Notes: generated from the letters alone by a model not told the origin. Shown: positions 7,945 to 18,404, counted from the stretch's first letter. The stretch: 64,000 bases of DNA from Chryseobacterium taeanense (GCF_900099685.1 NZ_FNDW01000004.1:62001-126000); one strand, 5' to 3'. A program made the numbers and translations.

Positions 7945-10900
7945 TTAAAAGGTCATTCCGACACCTCCGGAGATTCTTCCGCCATCACTTCCGTAGAAGT
8001 AATTTAGCCTTGCGGAGAACATTTCAACGATGCTCATCCAGAAACCTGCGCCAACAGACTGATGCCACTTTTTAGAATCTTCGTGGTTCCACACTCTTCC
8101 TATGTCATAGCCCAGCAAAACGCCCATATTGGCAGGAACAATATTATTTTTCACCCTTCCGAAATCCCAGCGGATCTCAGAGTTGTTGGTAAAATACGAT
8201 TTCCCTGAGAATCTTTCGTTTCTGAAGGCGCGCATTCCGTTGTTCCCACCGATTGCAGCGGCCTGATAGAACTCAAAGTTATTGTTGTTGATCCACATTC
8301 CATTGCTGGAGTTGGCAAAAACAAAATTCCCTCTTCTGTCTAATTTATGATCTAAAGATAAAGTACCTTTTATTATCAAAAAGTTAATTTTAGAATCATT
8401 CAGATTGGTTTTCCATTCAGCATTTGCTTTAAATTCCATGCCTAAGGTTGGGAAAGCTGTATTGTCAAGATTTTTGTATCCGAAAGTATAATTTGCACCC
8501 GCAAACTGCTGATTGTTAAAGACTTCTTGTCTTACATCCGGAGAAATATCCACAAAGCGGTCACCATTTCGCTGCACTTTATTATTTTCAAAAGTCATCT
8601 GAAACTGGTTGAAAACATTCGTCCAGCTCTTTTTATAAATGGATGGCGCAAAACTGATCTTTGAAATTCTGGCTCTGTTGAATTTTCTTTCTGTATCTTC
8701 CTTGTCATATTCACTTTCGTTAGACAGACCGAAAAAGTTCTCTGTGAAACGTGGGGTCGTAAAGGCAGCATCCAGATTAACATCCCAACTTCCGATTGCT
8801 TTTTTGAAGATGCCTTTGTAAGCCGCATTGAATCCGCCTGTTGCGGTATAAAAATTCACTTTCAGGCTGTGTTTCTGTGTGTACGGAGAGCGGATGAAAT
8901 TATTCACAGTATAATTGGCTAAAACACCCAGGATAACGCCATCATCAGGATTATAGTCTGCATTCGGATAACCCGCAAAAAAGTTGTATTTCGGATGCTT
9001 ATAATTGTATGTATTGATGTCGTAATCGTCTGAAATGTTTTTTGTGGCACCGTTTGTATTATACGTGTTTTTCTGTGATTTAAAATCATAAATCTTCACC
9101 TTTTTCCCATCAGCAACATTATAAGTATCATGATTATAACCTCCTATTAGACGTATGTTCATTTTGGGTCTTCCGTCGCCGGAAACTTCATAAATATCAT
9201 CATCTTCCAAACCATATATCCAGAGTTCCTTCGTTTTGGAATCATCATAGGTTTTTTCAAAAACGAGTTCAGGATTTTCTTTATTTTTGTCTAACTTATA
9301 TTGTTTTACATTAACCGAATTTCCGACCTTCGTAATCACAAATTTATCAGGATTAATTGTTCCGGCCAACGGAACTTTTTTCTGTAAGACATCGTAATAT
9401 TGAGATGCATATTTCTCCAGTTTCGCTTTTCTGGATTTTAATTTTCCCTGAATCTCTGCGATTGTTTCATCCTGTACTTCTTTTGGCAGATTGCTGAAAG
9501 CTTCATCAATATCTTTATCTGTAAGATGTTCCTGGATATATTTTGCCTGTGCATCCCAGTCTTCTTTAGTTGAGCCTTTTAAAAATACCAGATCCAGTGG
9601 ATAAGGTTCCATAGCGAGCCATTTTACACTGGAAATATCATCCTTAAAAGTTTTCATATGCCGAATGGCCGGAATATTCATGATGAGTTTAAAAGCATTC
9701 CCATCATATTTACTGAAAGCCTGATCTCTGTCTTTGCCAATGGGTTTATAAATGATTTTGTCTCCAACTTTATATTCTGCCCATTTCCATTGATCGGTGT
9801 GCCTGTCCCAGTCGCCGATCAGCATATCAAAAAGTCTGGCTCTGATGTATAATTCCTGATCTACAGAGTATTTATAGTTTTTATTAAAATTTTTCAGAAC
9901 ATCATCTGTCGAAACAATATCTCTGGCATCATCAAGTGAAGCCAAGGTTTTGGGATCTGAAGAAAAACGCTCTTCGATCATGTACATTTCATCGCCGTAA
10001 TTCTGATTGTATTCTCCAAGAGCTTTTTGCTTCGGAATATAATATAATCTCGGATTGCTGTGATAAAGATTGATTTTATCTGCCATATTTCCAATTGCAA
10101 AAGGCGTAAACGGATGATTGGCTGTGTAAAAATCAAGTAAGAATTTTTCAGGAAATGTATTGTTCAATTCGTTTCCGAACGTACTTTTCTTGAAAGCCAT
10201 ATTGTTAAGAAAGCGCACTGCACTTTTTTTAATACCCCTCATTACAAATTCCTGTCCGTCCTCAGCTCTTAATCTTAGGCTGTTCGACTGATTTCCACCA
10301 CCTTCTCTGAAAGGAATATAACCCCCATCAAGTGTTGAAATATTGGCTGTAGGAGCTTCTATAGGCATTCCGTAGTACTTTCTGTAATGTTCACCCCAAA
10401 GCCATGTATAAAATTTCCCTTTCTGCGTTAATTTTTCAGGATAAATCGTTGATGTAAAAGTTGCGGGAAAGGAATCCGGATAACTATTAACAAATTCTGC
10501 CGGTTTTTCAGTTACCTGAATATGTGAAAGCTTTTCAATACTATTATTTTTTGTTGAGAAATATTCAACATCAGAACTTTGATCTTTTCTTATATTTAAA
10601 ACAGCAAAGCCACTTCCTCCGTACGAAAAATCAGTTTGTTCACCAATTGAAGAAGGATCTACTTTTGAACCTGCACCACTGATAATTTGCCGGATATTTT
10701 TTTCTTTATGATACTGTAAATTATGATCGTGCCCGGATACGAAGATCACATTTTCTTTGTCCTGAACAATGCTCTTGAGCCTGTTTGCCAAATCTGCGTA
10801 ATGCTGGTTGTTGATGTCTTCAGGATTTGCTCCGGACGAGCTTCTTACAATATTGATGAGACTCGCCACACCAGGAGCCGGGATTTTACTTTTTAAAGGA

Positions 10901-11658
10901 AAAAGATGTGATTTTGCAGAGCTGTAGCCTGCATGCGTTCCGCTGCTTATGATGGGATGATGAAGCGCAACGATGATTTTCTTATCCTGATTTTTAACGA
11001 TAAGATCTTTAAATTCCGTGTAAAGATCTTCACGCGTTTTAATGTCGCAGTCTTTATTAATTCCGGGATACTTGTCCCAGTTTACCAACGCCCATTCAGA
11101 ATCGATTACAATCAGTTTGATGTCTTTCGTAAGGTTGATATCATCGATCGGACATGAATTTTTAGGAAGAAAAGCTTTTTTATCATCTAAATAGTTTTTC
11201 ACAAAATCTTCCTGGGCTTTTAGTCCGTTCAGACCATGATACCAATCGTGATTCCCCGGAATAACCAATGTTTTTCCTTTAAAGTTTTTTACAATGGATA
11301 GCTGGTCTTCCAGCTTTTTTTTTGCCAGATCATACTCTTTATCAGATTTTTCCGGCATTCCTTTCGGATATATATTATCACCCAAAAAGATGAGCATTGA
11401 GTTACTGTCCGCGGTCTCCAACTGACCTTTAAGTAAATCCAAGGTACTCTGAGCCTGAGATTCGTCTGCATTTCCGGCATCTCCGACAAGAAAAACTTTA
11501 AAATCAGTTTCAGATTTTATATCAGAATTATTAATTTCAGATAAGTTTTTACCCTTTTTTACGTTATATGTTGCGCAGGAATAAAGAACCCCGGCGGATA
11601 ATGCTACTCTTACGACAACGGAAGTATTTTTTAAATGTGTTTTAAAGGATAAATTCAT
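7945..11658 (-). CDS. Metallophosphoesterase fused to an outer-membrane beta-barrel (lipoprotein)
   Basis: 1237 residues. The N-terminus has a lipoprotein signal (GVLYSCATYN). Residues about 50-360 are a calcineurin-like phosphoesterase with the metal-binding set GDAGN, GDNIYP, GNHDWYHG, HHP and GHDHN. The middle (about 430-780) is a region with kinase-like features (IGKDRDQAF, DWDRHTDQW) of unknown role. The last ~370 residues are amphipathic strands ending in Phe (GGVGMTF), the mark of a BamA/Omp85-type surface-antigen barrel. The product is probably an outer-membrane protein that hydrolyses phosphate esters. Such very long fusions recur in Flavobacteriia. Divergent from the HD-PycTM gene, with 26 bp between start codons. 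Confidence 0.85.
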   Translation of the reverse strand: MNLSFKTHLKNTSVVVRVALSAGVLYSCATYNVKKGKNLSEINNSDIKSETDFKVFLVGDAGNADESQAQSTLDLLKGQLETADSNSMLIFLGDNIYPKGMPEKSDKEYDLAKKKLEDQLSIVKNFKGKTLVIPGNHDWYHGLNGLKAQEDFVKNYLDDKKAFLPKNSCPIDDINLTKDIKLIVIDSEWALVNWDKYPGINKDCDIKTREDLYTEFKDLIVKNQDKKIIVALHHPIISSGTHAGYSSAKSHLFPLKSKIPAPGVASLINIVRSSSGANPEDINNQHYADLANRLKSIVQDKENVIFVSGHDHNLQYHKEKNIRQIISGAGSKVDPSSIGEQTDFSYGGSGFAVLNIRKDQSSDVEYFSTKNNSIEKLSHIQVTEKPAEFVNSYPDSFPATFTSTIYPEKLTQKGKFYTWLWGEHYRKYYGMPIEAPTANISTLDGGYIPFREGGGNQSNSLRLRAEDGQEFVMRGIKKSAVRFLNNMAFKKSTFGNELNNTFPEKFLLDFYTANHPFTPFAIGNMADKINLYHSNPRLYYIPKQKALGEYNQNYGDEMYMIEERFSSDPKTLASLDDARDIVSTDDVLKNFNKNYKYSVDQELYIRARLFDMLIGDWDRHTDQWKWAEYKVGDKIIYKPIGKDRDQAFSKYDGNAFKLIMNIPAIRHMKTFKDDISSVKWLAMEPYPLDLVFLKGSTKEDWDAQAKYIQEHLTDKDIDEAFSNLPKEVQDETIAEIQGKLKSRKAKLEKYASQYYDVLQKKVPLAGTINPDKFVITKVGNSVNVKQYKLDKNKENPELVFEKTYDDSKTKELWIYGLEDDDIYEVSGDGRPKMNIRLIGGYNHDTYNVADGKKVKIYDFKSQKNTYNTNGATKNISDDYDINTYNYKHPKYNFFAGYPNADYNPDDGVILGVLANYTVNNFIRSPYTQKHSLKVNFYTATGGFNAAYKGIFKKAIGSWDVNLDAAFTTPRFTENFFGLSNESEYDKEDTERKFNRARISKISFAPSIYKKSWTNVFNQFQMTFENNKVQRNGDRFVDISPDVRQEVFNNQQFAGANYTFGYKNLDNTAFPTLGMEFKANAEWKTNLNDSKINFLIIKGTLSLDHKLDRRGNFVFANSSNGMWINNNNFEFYQAAAIGGNNGMRAFRNERFSGKSYFTNNSEIRWDFGRVKNNIVPANMGVLLGYDIGRVWNHEDSKKWHQSVGAGFWMSIVEMFSARLNYFYGSDGGRISGGVGMTF

Positions 11659-11684
11659 AAATTTACATTAACAAAATTTCGGTG

Positions 11685-12857
11685 ATGGACATTTTACAAA
11701 AAGCCAAGGATTATGTTGAAACCTTATTCAAAGATAAGTTATCTTCGGTATATTTTTATCATAATTTTATTCATACTACATTTACGGTAAATAAAGCTGA
11801 AGAGATTCTGAGAAACACTGATGTTTCACCGGAGGATCAGGAAAAGGTTCTGTTGGCTCTCTGGTTTCATGATACTGGATACATAGAATGTGCCAAAGAG
11901 CATGAGGAAGAAGGTGTAAAGATTGCGAAAAATTTTCTACAGAATGAAAATTATCCTGAAAGTTATATAGATGACGTTTCGAAGCTGATTTTGGCAACCA
12001 AAATTACCTATCAGCCACAGAATTTATTGGAAAAAATTGTGAAAGATGCTGACTGCAGCCATTTTGCCAGTCATGATTATAATGATATTTCCGATGCTTT
12101 GAGAAAAGAATGGGAACTGACAAACGTGAGATGTTTTTCCAACGACGAATGGAATGCCGGAAATCTTGATATGCTTAAAAACAGGCACCGTTTTTATACG
12201 GAATATGCACAGAAAAACTGGCAGCCTCTAAAGGATAAAAATATTAAAAAGATCGAAAAGAAGCTTGAAAAAGAGGATGTAAAAAAAGAATCTTCTGATA
12301 GCAAAAAGGTTAAAGAAAAGGAGCCGAAATCCGACCGAAGTGTTGATACTTTATTCAGGGTGACGTTGAGTAATCATACCAGGCTGAGTGATATTGCCGA
12401 CAGCAAAGCGAATATTCTGCTTTCTGTAAACGCGATAATCATTTCGGTCTGTCTTTCTGTTCTCGTTCCAAAGTTGGATACGCCAAAAAATTCTCACCTG
12501 ATTATCCCAAGTTTTATTCTGTTGCTTTCTGCTGTTTTAACGATTATTTTCGCAATTCTTTCTACAAAACCCAACGTTACAAAAGCAAGATTTACAGCGA
12601 AAGATATTGCCGACAGAAAAGTCAATCTTTTATTTTTCGGAAATTTTAACCGAATGATTTTTGATGATTATCAGGATGCTATGAATATATTAATCAAAGA
12701 CAGAGATTATATTTACGATTCTATGGTGAAAGATCTATATTATCTGGGAAAAGTTTTGGACAGAAAATACAGGCTGTTATCAATAACCTATAAAATTTTC
12801 ATGGCGGGTATCGTTATTTCGGTATTGTCTTTCGGTTATGCATTTTTAACTCTTTAG
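11685..12857 (+). CDS. HD-domain phosphohydrolase fused to a PycTM-like membrane domain
   Basis: 390 residues. Residues about 1-180 form an HD domain (YHNFIHTTFTV, then LWFHDTGY and KDADCSHFASHDY), a metal-dependent phosphohydrolase fold. A charged Lys/Glu linker (about 190-215) leads to a C-terminal ~170 residues with DTLFRVTLSNHTRLSDIADSKANILLSVNAIII, a second hydrophobic helix, and a final hairpin near the end, the arrangement of the Pycsar effector (PycTM) family that disturbs the inner membrane when bound to cyclic nucleotides. The HD part may degrade a nucleotide signal. No cyclase gene is adjacent. ATG at 11685 is preferred over the GTG one codon before it. Confidence 0.8.
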   Translation: MDILQKAKDYVETLFKDKLSSVYFYHNFIHTTFTVNKAEEILRNTDVSPEDQEKVLLALWFHDTGYIECAKEHEEEGVKIAKNFLQNENYPESYIDDVSKLILATKITYQPQNLLEKIVKDADCSHFASHDYNDISDALRKEWELTNVRCFSNDEWNAGNLDMLKNRHRFYTEYAQKNWQPLKDKNIKKIEKKLEKEDVKKESSDSKKVKEKEPKSDRSVDTLFRVTLSNHTRLSDIADSKANILLSVNAIIISVCLSVLVPKLDTPKNSHLIIPSFILLLSAVLTIIFAILSTKPNVTKARFTAKDIADRKVNLLFFGNFNRMIFDDYQDAMNILIKDRDYIYDSMVKDLYYLGKVLDRKYRLLSITYKIFMAGIVISVLSFGYAFLTL

Positions 12858-12902
12858 AAAAGAACATTTAACATAGTAAATGACTTATTTTCGCTAGTTT
12901 TT

Positions 12903-15203
12903 TTAAGCCAGAGAAACTCTCAAAGCAAGGAGTCCGGTTATTCCCTGTAGATCTTCGACTTTCAGGAATTCAATATCATTTTTCAGAATATCTTTTTTCT
13001 GTAGTTTGCTGATGTAATCGAGGTACTCTCTCTGGTTTTCCATCCCAAAATAAACAATAGTGATTTTTCCAGGGCAGGTAATTCTATCAGTAGAATCTTT
13101 AACAAGAGCTTTATCCAAACGTTTTTTAATGATTTCGTAATAAGAATTGTATGCACCATCTATATCAAAACGTTTTTCATCCATTCTGAAACGGATGTCT
13201 ATTTTTTCATTGTATACAAAAATCAGCGAAGCAATATTCAGGTCAATCGGAAGATCTTTCCTGAAATTTCTGAAGTCAAGTTCCATATTGCAGACTGTTT
13301 TAAGTTGCCAGTACCTCAGTTTATGTACGATTTTGGAATGAAAGTGAAGATCAGGTGCAATATTCTTACCGATATATAAATTATGTTCAATACCGTCAGA
13401 TTTAAACCTTTCGTAATAATGCGGGAAAATCTGCTGAGCCTTTATCTGAGCTTCGTCCAAAACATCAGCAAGCTTTCTGTTGACCAGTGTAATAGAATCG
13501 TCAAGGCTTTTTCTGTTCGTGTAGAAAAGATTGGTCTGGATAAAAACCTTAGCAAAATAATCTTTAATTTTTGCTTTTATTTCGCTTGATGGTTTTAGTT
13601 CAAGTTTTCCCTGTAGAAAAGGATGAATTTCATCCCGTAGTAATCTTTGAAAACGCTGTTCGCTGTCTGCTTTAATATCATTATTTAGTTCATTTTCAAA
13701 AATTTCTAAAGCCAGCATATATTTTTCCGAATCAGAATTAATTAAAGAAAAAATGTCATGAAGGGCATCAATCTGCTGGTTAAGATCCTCAAGCATCAGA
13801 TGATATCTTTTTTCTGAAGATGAACGGATATCCGAAAACCCGAAAAGTGGTGTAAGACTTTTGAATGTGATCTGTTTTAAAGTATATATTTTTTTTGCCA
13901 GTGAGGCATTAAAATATTTTTCGGCTTCATTCCTGAATTTCCATACCACGCTGTCGTGGATAGTGGTGTATTCGCGCTGAATAATTGCCTCAATCTGATA
14001 GTTTTTTTCAAAACTGAAGCGGTTAAGAGAAAATAAAATCATATCCGTGAAAAATTCCATTTTCTTAAGCTTAATGCCATTAAAACTATTGGGAATGGGT
14101 GATGTAAATTCCATCATGGCGATCAATTCATTGTCTTTCATGATCGGAATAACCATAAAGCTGTTGATTTTATTTTCTCTTAAAATTCTGAATGATGGCA
14201 TCGATTTAATGTCATGATCCAGATTTTCAATATTAGAAACGACAATCGGTCTGGAATTGTGATTTAAATTATTAAATGTTTTTTTCCTTGTTTCTTCATC
14301 TAAAGTATTGATCCAGAAATCTAAAATATGATTGGTAAAAACATTTTCATAAATCGGAAGTTTTTCAAGTTGCTGATCTTTTTTGTTAAAAAGCATGAGT
14401 CCAAAACTGAGATGAGCAACATCAAAATAAGATTTAAAGATTTCGATAAGATTTTCATCCGGACTTAAATCTTCCGGGTCGATCTGAATCATGGCAGACT
14501 TCAAATCTGAAAGCGCAACTTCGGAAGTGCAGTCGACGAGAGATACAATCGTAAATCCTTTTAATACCCAGGAATTAGATGGGAAATACTTTTTCCATAA
14601 TTTAAAATCATCCAGATTTTCAAGAAGCGTATCAATCACTTCTTCTGACGGAATTTTTGCGTCTTTTGTCGGATAAACTTCAGTAAAATCAGCATTCACC
14701 GAAATTTTATAATGTTTCATGATTCCCTGTCTGTTGGGGATATCATAATAAAAGGGCATTGAACTTTTAATGTCTCTTTTAAAATAACTTTGTAAAATCA
14801 GGCAGCAGCAGAAAACATAAAATTCGTCGTCGTCGATATTTCTTAATTCTATTTCGAAATCTTTCCCGGCATCTTTTAATATAGCCTTGAATCTTTCTGT
14901 ATAATTGAACGTAATGTTTGAAAGAGGTATGCTGGCCGCTTTTATTTCGTTATTCGTCAACCCGGTAGGGAAGAGGTCTGCCAATAGAAGTTTGATGAGA
15001 TCTTCATTTTTTTCCAGCAGGGAAACGTCCTGAAACCCGTCTCTGAACTCCGTAAAATTTTTTGTTTTTTCAATTAATGATTTAGCATAATTCACTCGAT
15101 ATTCCAAACGGTCATTGTATCGGATATGTTCCAATACATCCAAATATTTTTTGAATGAAATATAAACCTGAAATGGAGCGTCCTGTTTATAAAGGTTTGC
15201 CAA
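12903..15203 (-). CDS. GAF-domain-containing protein (766 aa)
   Basis: 766 residues without signal peptide or membrane helices. A GAF-like sensor segment lies around residues 250-410 (DVAHLSFGLMLF..., RPIVVSNIENLDHDIKSMPSFRILRENKINSFMVIPIMKDNELIAMMEF), with helical regions before and after. No output domain such as a kinase or cyclase is recognisable. Flavobacteria commonly carry one protein of this size and architecture whose role is unknown; it may bind a small ligand in the cytoplasm. It is a single-gene unit: its 5' side faces the nuo operon end, and a convergent gene ends 45 bp from its stop. Confidence 0.7.
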   Translation of the reverse strand: MANLYKQDAPFQVYISFKKYLDVLEHIRYNDRLEYRVNYAKSLIEKTKNFTEFRDGFQDVSLLEKNEDLIKLLLADLFPTGLTNNEIKAASIPLSNITFNYTERFKAILKDAGKDFEIELRNIDDDEFYVFCCCLILQSYFKRDIKSSMPFYYDIPNRQGIMKHYKISVNADFTEVYPTKDAKIPSEEVIDTLLENLDDFKLWKKYFPSNSWVLKGFTIVSLVDCTSEVALSDLKSAMIQIDPEDLSPDENLIEIFKSYFDVAHLSFGLMLFNKKDQQLEKLPIYENVFTNHILDFWINTLDEETRKKTFNNLNHNSRPIVVSNIENLDHDIKSMPSFRILRENKINSFMVIPIMKDNELIAMMEFTSPIPNSFNGIKLKKMEFFTDMILFSLNRFSFEKNYQIEAIIQREYTTIHDSVVWKFRNEAEKYFNASLAKKIYTLKQITFKSLTPLFGFSDIRSSSEKRYHLMLEDLNQQIDALHDIFSLINSDSEKYMLALEIFENELNNDIKADSEQRFQRLLRDEIHPFLQGKLELKPSSEIKAKIKDYFAKVFIQTNLFYTNRKSLDDSITLVNRKLADVLDEAQIKAQQIFPHYYERFKSDGIEHNLYIGKNIAPDLHFHSKIVHKLRYWQLKTVCNMELDFRNFRKDLPIDLNIASLIFVYNEKIDIRFRMDEKRFDIDGAYNSYYEIIKKRLDKALVKDSTDRITCPGKITIVYFGMENQREYLDYISKLQKKDILKNDIEFLKVEDLQGITGLLALRVSLA

Positions 15204-15371
15204 AGCTGAAATTTAAAGTAAAGTTAAGAAAAATGCTTGATTTTATCTTTATTTAGAATGATTTTACTTAATTATTTTTTGAAGTGAAAGATTAAAAAAA
15301 ATGAGTAAAATAAAATAGTCTGAATTGGTTTTTTCTGACAATTTTCATTCTAAACTTTAGAGCAAAATAAA

Positions 15372-15401
15372 TAAAAAAACCACAACATTGCAGTTGTGGT
15401 T
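15372..15401 (-). terminator. Terminator at the end of the nuo operon
   Basis: Stem AACCACAAC / GTTGTGGTT with a 6-base loop (15378-15401); on the minus strand it runs into a T-tract (A-run 15373-15379 on the plus strand). It lies 20 bases after the nuoN stop codon. Confidence 0.9.
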
Positions 15402-15422
15402 CTATATTTTTTAGTTGATTGT

Positions 15423-16808
15423 CTATAATCCGAACTGTTTTGCAAAAAGATCCGGAAATACACCTAATGCTATGATTGAGACTATAACAACTACAGCAAC
15501 AATATTATAAGTAATGGTTACTTTTTCTGAAGATTTGAATGTACTTTCTTTAAAGAAAAACATTGAAATAATCAGTCTAAGGTAATAAGCAATAGATATT
15601 GCAGATCCTAAAACAGCTACCAGTACAAGGAACGTCCCATGATCGGAATTCATTGCCTGAGAGAATAATGCAAATTTCCCCATGAAACCTGCAGTTAATG
15701 GAATTCCCGCCATTGAAAGCATAGAAATCGCAGCAACTGTTGCCAGTAGAGGTTCTGTCTTTGCCAGACCTTTGAAAGCTCCGAAAGAAGTTTCTCTTTT
15801 TAGTTTTTCAACGTAAATTAAGCACATGAAAACTCCTACTGTTGCCAACGCGTAAGCAAATAAATAGAACGCTAAATTATAGGTAGAAAGGCTTGTCATT
15901 CCGAAGAATACCAATCCGATATATCCTGCGTGAGAAACTGAAGAGTAGGCCAACATTCTTTTTGCATTCGTCTGAGCAAGCCCCATAACGTTTGCCAAAA
16001 GCAATGTAATAATTAAGAATACTCCGAATACATTGATCCATTCTTCCGTAACGCCACCGAAGCCAATGGTCATCAGTCTGAATAAAGCATAGAATCCTGA
16101 AATCTTTACAACACTTGCCATAAAAGCAGTGATTAAAGAAGGTGCACCAAAATATACATCAGGACTCCACATATGGAAAGGTGCTAATGCTACTTTAAAT
16201 GCCAACGCACAAAGAATTAATAATACTCCTAAGATAAACATTACATCTTTAGGATTTGAAACTCCGAAATCCTGGATTTTATATAAATCAAAACTTCCGA
16301 CACTTCCGTAGATAAATGCGATACCGAATAACAAGAAACCTGTAGCGAATGCACCCATTAAGAAATATTTAATGGAAGCTTCATTTGATCTCAGATCCGT
16401 TTTGTTGGCTCCTGCCATTACGTATAGCGGAATAGAAAGAATTTCAACTCCTAAGAACAATGTTACTAAGTTTTGGTATCCGAAAAGGATGATTCCGCCA
16501 CAAAGTGCAAAAAGCATTAGGGCGTATAATTCCGACTGGTGGCTTCTGTGGTTGCTGAATGCAAAACCTCCCAAAAAGAATAATAATAATGTCGTTACAA
16601 TTGATATTTTAGTGAATAACGCCGTATTGTCAGTATAGTCATACATATGACGGTATTGCGCAAAGAATGCACATTCCGGCATAAAGCTTACCCATAACGC
16701 GATAATTAATCCCAAAATCCCAATGTACCTTGCGAATTTTCCCTGTTCAAAAACTCCTGAAAATAACGCAACAACTGCCGTTAGGAAAACAATAATTAAA
16801 ACACTCAT
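15423..16808 (-). CDS. nuoN: NADH-quinone oxidoreductase subunit N
   Basis: 461 residues and about 14 hydrophobic helices; one of the three antiporter-like proton-pumping subunits of the membrane arm of complex I (with NuoL and NuoM). The conserved antiporter core is visible (LGVEILSIPLYVMAG with the essential Glu; ALAFKVALAPFHMWSPDVYFGAPSLITAFMASVVKISGF with the lysine and H-x-W-x-PDVYxGAP motif; AYSSVSHAGYIGL). It is the last gene of the operon and is followed by a terminator. The 102-bp spacer to nuoM carries a 7-bp tandem array. Confidence 0.97.
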   Translation of the reverse strand: MSVLIIVFLTAVVALFSGVFEQGKFARYIGILGLIIALWVSFMPECAFFAQYRHMYDYTDNTALFTKISIVTTLLLFFLGGFAFSNHRSHQSELYALMLFALCGGIILFGYQNLVTLFLGVEILSIPLYVMAGANKTDLRSNEASIKYFLMGAFATGFLLFGIAFIYGSVGSFDLYKIQDFGVSNPKDVMFILGVLLILCALAFKVALAPFHMWSPDVYFGAPSLITAFMASVVKISGFYALFRLMTIGFGGVTEEWINVFGVFLIITLLLANVMGLAQTNAKRMLAYSSVSHAGYIGLVFFGMTSLSTYNLAFYLFAYALATVGVFMCLIYVEKLKRETSFGAFKGLAKTEPLLATVAAISMLSMAGIPLTAGFMGKFALFSQAMNSDHGTFLVLVAVLGSAISIAYYLRLIISMFFFKESTFKSSEKVTITYNIVAVVVIVSIIALGVFPDLFAKQFGL

Positions 16809-16816
16809 AATCTATA

Positions 16817-16851
16817 TTTGAGATTTGAAGTTTAAAGTTCAAAGTTTTTAA
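16817..16851 (-). repeat. Degenerate 7-bp tandem array (5 units) before nuoN
   Basis: Plus strand units TTTGAGA, TTTGAAG, TTTAAAG, TTCAAAG, TTTTTAA follow each other with no gap. The array begins 8 bases from the nuoN start codon in the nuoM-nuoN spacer. Confidence 0.65.
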
Positions 16852-16910
16852 CCTTTTCTCTTCATTCTTCTCCGATCTCCTAGTTTTTTAATTTTTAAAT
16901 CTTTTAATTT

Positions 16911-18404
16911 TTAGTTGGCCATTGCCGTGTAGATAAACTTCAATGAACTATTCACCATCTCAATGATCGGTTGTGGAAAAATACCAAATACAATCACAAA
17001 AACCGCTAAACTTGCCAATACAGAGAATTCTACTGCAGATAAATCTTTTGCTGTACTTAATACGGCATCATCACCAGGGCCAAACATTGCCTTTCCGTAA
17101 AATCTCAATAAATATACAGCGGCAAGAATTACGGTAAGACCGGCAATTACTGCTGCCAAGCCGTTAAAATCATAAATAGATTTCAATAAGATAAATTCCC
17201 CAATGAATCCATTAGTCAATGGAACTCCCATTGAACCTAATATAATAATTAAGAATAATACAGCAAACTTAGGTGCAACTTTTGCCAAACCTCCCATTTG
17301 TCTGATATCTCTTGATTTGAATCTCTTGTATAAAATATCACAGCAGTAGAATAAACCTACAACGTTGATACCGTGAGCAAAAGTCTGCACCAAAGCTCCT
17401 TCCGCTCCTTCAATATTGAAAGTTCCTCTTAAAGTAATTACTGCTGAAGCAAAAATACCTGCAACCATCAATCCAACGTGAGAGAAAGAAGAATACGCAA
17501 TGATTCTCTTCATATCTGATTGAATAATAGCGATTAAAGCTCCATGTACAATTCCTACGATAGCAAGGATAATTACAATCTGCCCTGAAATTCCTGCAAT
17601 TGGAAGCGGAGTGATTGGTAATAAATAACGCATAACTCCGTAGATCGCCATTTTAAGCATGATCCCTGATAAGAGCATCGATCCCTGAGTAGGCGAATAC
17701 GTATAGGTATCCGGCTGCCAGGTGTGAAATGGAAATACCGGTAATTTCACTGCAAATGCAAAGAAGATAAACCAGAATACTACCGTCTGCTGTGTTTCGT
17801 TTAATTGAGCATTATACAAATCTGTTAGCGCAAAAGATGGTGAATGTATTCCAACATAAATCAATCCGGCTAACATGAATAATGATCCTACGAATGTATA
17901 AACAAAGAATTTCGTGGTGAACTCAAATCTTTTATTTTCCTGACCCCAAAGTCCGGCAATAAACCAGATCGGAATCAATGTTACTTCCCAGAAAATGTAG
18001 AATAATAGTCCGTCAAGCGAAGTGAAAACTCCTACAAGACCGAACTGCATCAGCAGGATCAAACCGTAGAATGTATTTCTGTAGCTTACATTTTCATTAA
18101 AAGAAGATAAAATAATGATTGGCGTTAAAATATTTGTCAGCAATAAAAGAAGTAGGCTCATTCCATCGATACCGAAGTGAAGAGAGCTTTTCATAAATTG
18201 TGACCAAGGGTAATTGATCTCATGCTGTAATACGCTGTCTACCGTTGGATTATAATCAAAATCCGCTGCAATGTAGAAGGTTATAAGCATTTGTACCAAT
18301 GCAATTCCCAGTGCCAAATATTTGCTGGATTTATCTTTCCATGCAAAAACTAATCCCGAACCTACTAGAGGTAATAGTAATAATGTTAATAATAAACCAG
18401 ACAT
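16911..18404 (-). CDS. nuoM: NADH-quinone oxidoreductase subunit M
   Basis: 497 residues, about 14 helices. Antiporter-type proton channel of the complex I membrane arm. Key segments: FYIFWEVTLIPIWFIAGLWG (conserved Glu), AFAVKLPVFPFHTWQPDTYTYSPTQGSMLLSGIMLKMAIYGVMR (Lys, H-W-x-PD) and AYSSFSHVGLMVAGIF. It overlaps nuoL at TAATG (the A at 18404 is shared by the nuoL stop and the nuoM start), a sign of translational coupling. Confidence 0.97.
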   Translation of the reverse strand: MSGLLLTLLLLPLVGSGLVFAWKDKSSKYLALGIALVQMLITFYIAADFDYNPTVDSVLQHEINYPWSQFMKSSLHFGIDGMSLLLLLLTNILTPIIILSSFNENVSYRNTFYGLILLMQFGLVGVFTSLDGLLFYIFWEVTLIPIWFIAGLWGQENKRFEFTTKFFVYTFVGSLFMLAGLIYVGIHSPSFALTDLYNAQLNETQQTVVFWFIFFAFAVKLPVFPFHTWQPDTYTYSPTQGSMLLSGIMLKMAIYGVMRYLLPITPLPIAGISGQIVIILAIVGIVHGALIAIIQSDMKRIIAYSSFSHVGLMVAGIFASAVITLRGTFNIEGAEGALVQTFAHGINVVGLFYCCDILYKRFKSRDIRQMGGLAKVAPKFAVLFLIIILGSMGVPLTNGFIGEFILLKSIYDFNGLAAVIAGLTVILAAVYLLRFYGKAMFGPGDDAVLSTAKDLSAVEFSVLASLAVFVIVFGIFPQPIIEMVNSSLKFIYTAMAN

